Source of the DNA: Clostridia bacterium
GTDB taxonomy: Bacteria; Bacillota_A; Clostridia; Oscillospirales; Acutalibacteraceae
Length of the DNA stretch: 7,802 nucleotides
Assembly (NCBI GenBank): GCA_024699005.1
Contig: JAILQN010000339.1
Location: 1-7,802, forward strand
Reading direction: 5' to 3'
Shown here: piece by piece, positions 5,393 through 7,802 of the stretch
Layout: the number at the start of each line of letters is the position of its first letter
Numbering within the stretch: position 1 is the first letter of the stretch
Notes under the pieces: generated by a model
What the model was told of the DNA's origin: nothing
Seen by the model: only the letters and a program-made list of their open reading frames with translations
Database searches by the model: none
Translations under genes and position numbers: made by a program

Positions 5393-6763
5393 ATGAAATT
5401 TCCCACAAAGCGCCTTGCCGCGGTGATCGTATCGTTCGTCATGCTGCTCGGCATAATGATAATCGCGCCGGCGGAAGACAGCGAGATCGACAGCATCAAG
5501 GACAAAATATCCGCCGCGCAGCAGAAGATCGACAGTGCGGAGGAGAAGCTTGACAGCCTTGAGGGCGACATCTCCAAAACCAAGGAATATATCTCCGAAC
5601 TCGATTCGCAGATCAGCGCCTACCAGTCTCAGATAGACGCTTACTCGGAACAGATCGAGGAATACGAAGCCCAGACGAAGGAGCTGACCGCCGAGCGCAA
5701 ACAGCTGGAATCCGATATTGTCGGGCTCAACAACAAGATCGACAGCTACAACAAAAGGATCGATTACCTCAACACCCAGATCGACGGCAAGATGGATCAG
5801 CTCAAGGAGATACTCCGGGCAAACCTCCTTACCGGCGAGACCTCGGCTCTCGAGATCCTGCTGACCAGCGAAGATTTTGCTGAATACCTGACCAAGACCC
5901 AGATGCTGTCAAGCATTGCCGACAGGCAGGACTCCATCATCGAAGGGATCAACGGGGATATCGATAAGGTCAACACCGTAATTCTGCAGGTACAGGAGAG
6001 CAAGGAGCAGGTGGAGACCTACAAGGAAGAGGTCGCCGCAAAGATCGAGAACATCCAGGTCCTGAGCGAGCAGATAGCAGACAGTCAGGCAGAGGTAGAG
6101 GCAAAACGCGCAAAGGTGCAGGAGAAAGTCGACGAGTCCAATTCCTATCTCTCTCAGCTCAACAGTCAGAGCGAGGAGTATCAGGATATGATAACCGGCT
6201 ACGAAACCGACATCGCAGAATTCGAGAGCGAGATCTCGTCCATACTGCAGAGGCGCGCCGCGGAGCGCGAGGCTGCCCAGCAGCAGTCAAGCTCCGGCGA
6301 CGGCGGATCGTCCGGTGATTCGGGTTCATCTTCTTCGGGCGGCGGTTACACCGGCACCGGCGACTTCGGCGCTCCCCTGTCCATAAGCGGACAGTACGTA
6401 TCCTCCGGTTATTATTACAGGACAAACCCCGTCACCGGCGCGGAAGAGCACCACGGCGGCCTTGATATAGCCGCTCCGAACATCTACGGTGCAAGCATCT
6501 ACGCCTGCGACAGCGGCGAGGTCGCCACCGCGACCTACCACTACAGCTGGGGCAACTACGTGCTTATCGACCACGGCAACGGCTACGCCACTCTCTACGC
6601 TCACATGAGCTCCATAGCCGTGTCGGAGGGGCAGTCGGTATCCAAGGGCCAGGTCATAGGCTACGTCGGTTCCACGGGCTACGCCACCGGTCCGCATCTG
6701 CATATAGAAGTGTGGATCAACGGCTCCAGGACCGATCCCTCGCCGTATATACCGGTGGGATAG
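5393..6763 (+). CDS. Secreted coiled-coil M23 (LytM-type) peptidoglycan endopeptidase, likely FtsEX-controlled
   Basis: This 456-residue protein has a Sec signal peptide (about 1-27, MKFPTKRLAAVIVSFVMLLG, probable cut after APA). A long coiled coil follows (about 30-298; EEKLDSLEGDISKTKEYISEL and similar), then a Gly/Ser linker (about 300-322). The C-terminal M23 domain spans about 325-452. The metal and catalytic set is complete: H354 and D358 in HGGLD, H404 in YAHMS, and H435 and H437 in HLHIEV. It should therefore cut peptide cross-bridges in peptidoglycan. The coiled-coil-plus-LytM layout matches EnvC, which is catalytically dead. The coiled coil and FtsEX context also resemble PcsB and CwlO of Gram-positives, which use different enzyme domains. 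The location after ftsEX suggests FtsX binds the coiled coil and relieves autoinhibition (inference). The gene is flanked on both sides by heptanucleotide foldback elements. Confidence 0.92.
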   Translation: MKFPTKRLAAVIVSFVMLLGIMIIAPAEDSEIDSIKDKISAAQQKIDSAEEKLDSLEGDISKTKEYISELDSQISAYQSQIDAYSEQIEEYEAQTKELTAERKQLESDIVGLNNKIDSYNKRIDYLNTQIDGKMDQLKEILRANLLTGETSALEILLTSEDFAEYLTKTQMLSSIADRQDSIIEGINGDIDKVNTVILQVQESKEQVETYKEEVAAKIENIQVLSEQIADSQAEVEAKRAKVQEKVDESNSYLSQLNSQSEEYQDMITGYETDIAEFESEISSILQRRAAEREAAQQQSSSGDGGSSGDSGSSSSGGGYTGTGDFGAPLSISGQYVSSGYYYRTNPVTGAEEHHGGLDIAAPNIYGASIYACDSGEVATATYHYSWGNYVLIDHGNGYATLYAHMSSIAVSEGQSVSKGQVIGYVGSTGYATGPHLHIEVWINGSRTDPSPYIPVG

Positions 6764-6874
6764 AGTTTTGAGTTTTACGTTTTGCGTTTTGTGCTTATAA
6801 GGTTTTTTGATATATATAGAATAAACCTTCCGTGCACGACACGCAACACGCAACACGCAAAGCGCAACACGCAC
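6763..6874. repeat. Foldback element with facing heptanucleotide arrays, M23-S41 spacer
   Basis: The left array (6763-6790) is four 7-base units, GAGTTTT twice and then ACGTTTT and GCGTTTT; it begins on the last base of the M23 stop codon. The right array (6840-6874) is five units, CACGCAA three times, then AGCGCAA and CACGCAC. On the minus strand the right array reads GCGTGTT, so the arrays face each other. Exact inner arms are GTGC (6791-6794) with GCAC (6834-6837) and AAGGTTT (6799-6805) with AAACCTT (6823-6829), around an AT loop. The element fills the whole spacer and ends one base before the next ATG. Confidence 0.75.
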
Positions 6875-6875
6875 A

Positions 6876-7793
6876 ATGAATAAAAAAATCTCTTTAGGTC
6901 TGACATTCACGCTTATAGCGGCGGCAGTCGTAATTTCGGCTGCCGCGGCGGTTTTTTTGTCGATCAGGGTATTCAACAAAATAATAATCGATCTTCCCGC
7001 GCGTGAGGCGGCATACAAATTCCTGACCGAAGCGGACAACATAATCCGCACGAATTACTACGGCGACGTGGATCCGGACATCGCGGGCGAGGGGCAGGTG
7101 AGCGGATATCTGAAGGCGCTTCCTCTCGGCACGAACTACTATATGAGTCCGGACGAATATTCGGAGTACAAGCGCGATCTGTCCGCCTCCGGCTCCGTCA
7201 CCTGCGAGACCTACGCCTCCGCAGGATATATAAAAATCCATTCTTTCACAGACAACACCGCGAAGGAGTTCAGACACGCCGTAGATGAGTTGACCGGCAA
7301 AAACGCCACCGTACTCATCATCGACCTGAGAGGCGTGCAGAGCATCAATACCGAAGGGGCTGCCGGGGTGATCGACGAGATCGCGCCTATCGCATCCGCC
7401 GGCACGGGGGTCATCGCTTCGGCAGTCAACAGGGACGGCAAGACTATCACGTCCTTCTCGTCCGACGCGGACAGTATATCCCTGCCCATGGCGGTACTGA
7501 TAAACGGCAGGACCGGCGGCGCGGCGGAGCTTGTGGCGTGCGACGTGCGCGACTTCGGCAAAGGGATAATCGTGGGCGAAAAGTCCATGGGCAGCGGCGG
7601 TTATCAGCAGATATTCGAACTGTCCGGCGGCGGCGCCATCACACTGACCACAGGCGTCATCATCCCCTATTCCTCCGACACCTACGACGGCGAGGGCGTC
7701 ACGCCCGATTTCACCGTCAAGAACCAGGGCGAGGACACGGGGAACCTTTCGGACGACGAGCAGTTCATGAAGGCGTATACCGAGGTATCTTAG
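6876..7793 (+). CDS. S41-like (C-terminal processing protease family) membrane protein, apparently catalytically dead
   Basis: This 305-residue protein has one N-terminal membrane anchor (about 7-30) and then an extracellular S41-type fold. Family landmarks are YYMSPDEYSEY (about 88-98), GYIKIHSF (117-124), VLIIDLRG, VLINGRTGGAAELVA (207-221), VGEKSMGSGGYQ (233-244) and GEGVTPDF. Active CtpA-type enzymes have a serine in a TASASE motif and a lysine in GKG. Here these positions are G215 (TGGAAE) and S240 (GSG), so the Ser-Lys dyad is missing. The PDZ domain usually found after the SPxEY motif is absent; only 21 residues separate Y95 from G117. It may bind or tether a partner of the FtsEX-M23 system (inference). 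The start has no Shine-Dalgarno sequence; a 7-bp repeat array abuts it. The reading frame is otherwise intact. Confidence 0.85.
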   Translation: MNKKISLGLTFTLIAAAVVISAAAAVFLSIRVFNKIIIDLPAREAAYKFLTEADNIIRTNYYGDVDPDIAGEGQVSGYLKALPLGTNYYMSPDEYSEYKRDLSASGSVTCETYASAGYIKIHSFTDNTAKEFRHAVDELTGKNATVLIIDLRGVQSINTEGAAGVIDEIAPIASAGTGVIASAVNRDGKTITSFSSDADSISLPMAVLINGRTGGAAELVACDVRDFGKGIIVGEKSMGSGGYQQIFELSGGGAITLTTGVIIPYSSDTYDGEGVTPDFTVKNQGEDTGNLSDDEQFMKAYTEVS

Positions 7794-7802
7794 TTTTTAG
7801 TG

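Noticed and set aside
6840..6874. CRISPR array
   Set aside because: The units are 7 bases with no spacers and no cas genes are present; it is a short tandem repeat.
6763..6874. Simple Rho-independent terminator after the M23 gene
   Set aside because: The stem is long, imperfect and period-7 in both arms, and no T-run follows the right arm. It may influence transcription but does not look like a standard terminator.
6326..7051. Minus-strand open frame spanning the M23 C-terminus, the repeat spacer and the S41-like N-terminus
   Set aside because: It runs antisense to two supported genes and across the heptanucleotide element; the repeats simply lack stops in that frame.

Overview
The window looks like chromosomal DNA from a Gram-positive, Clostridia-like Firmicute. 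The clues are strong AGGAGG-type ribosome binding sites, sigma-A-like promoters, a perfect CIRCE operator in front of groES, and an ftsE-ftsX-murein hydrolase-S41 gene order. Coding DNA is moderately GC-rich by eye and the spacers are AT-rich. The exact taxon cannot be read from the sequence.

Layout. (1) Bases 1-242, minus strand: the start of groES, with its promoter and CIRCE site (281-339). (2) Bases 386-1763, plus strand: a promoter, two tandem paralogous TetR-type regulators and a strong hairpin terminator. (3) Bases 1894-3045: a promoter and a CdaR/PucR-type regulator. (4) Bases 3096-7793: four genes of a cell-wall division module. These are ftsE with a long unusual C-terminal tail, ftsX, a secreted coiled-coil M23 endopeptidase and a membrane-anchored S41-like protein. 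In characterised bacteria FtsEX uses ATP hydrolysis to switch on a periplasmic or extracellular peptidoglycan hydrolase through a coiled-coil partner. Here the partner carries an intact M23 zinc site, so it is probably both the sensor and the enzyme.

Two things stand out. First, the spacers ftsX/M23 and M23/S41 are each built from degenerate 7-bp tandem words arranged as facing (inverted) arrays around an AT-rich core. Similar 7-bp arrays lie inside the open reading frame of the ftsE tail. The word differs between elements while the period of 7 and the facing layout are kept. I do not recognise this as a named Firmicute repeat family. Second, the S41-like protein has lost both the catalytic serine and the catalytic lysine and lacks the PDZ domain, so it looks like a pseudoprotease kept next to the FtsEX-hydrolase machine.

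The groES gene and the S41-side flank run to the window edges. Only groES is truncated; the last gene ends 9 bases before the end.
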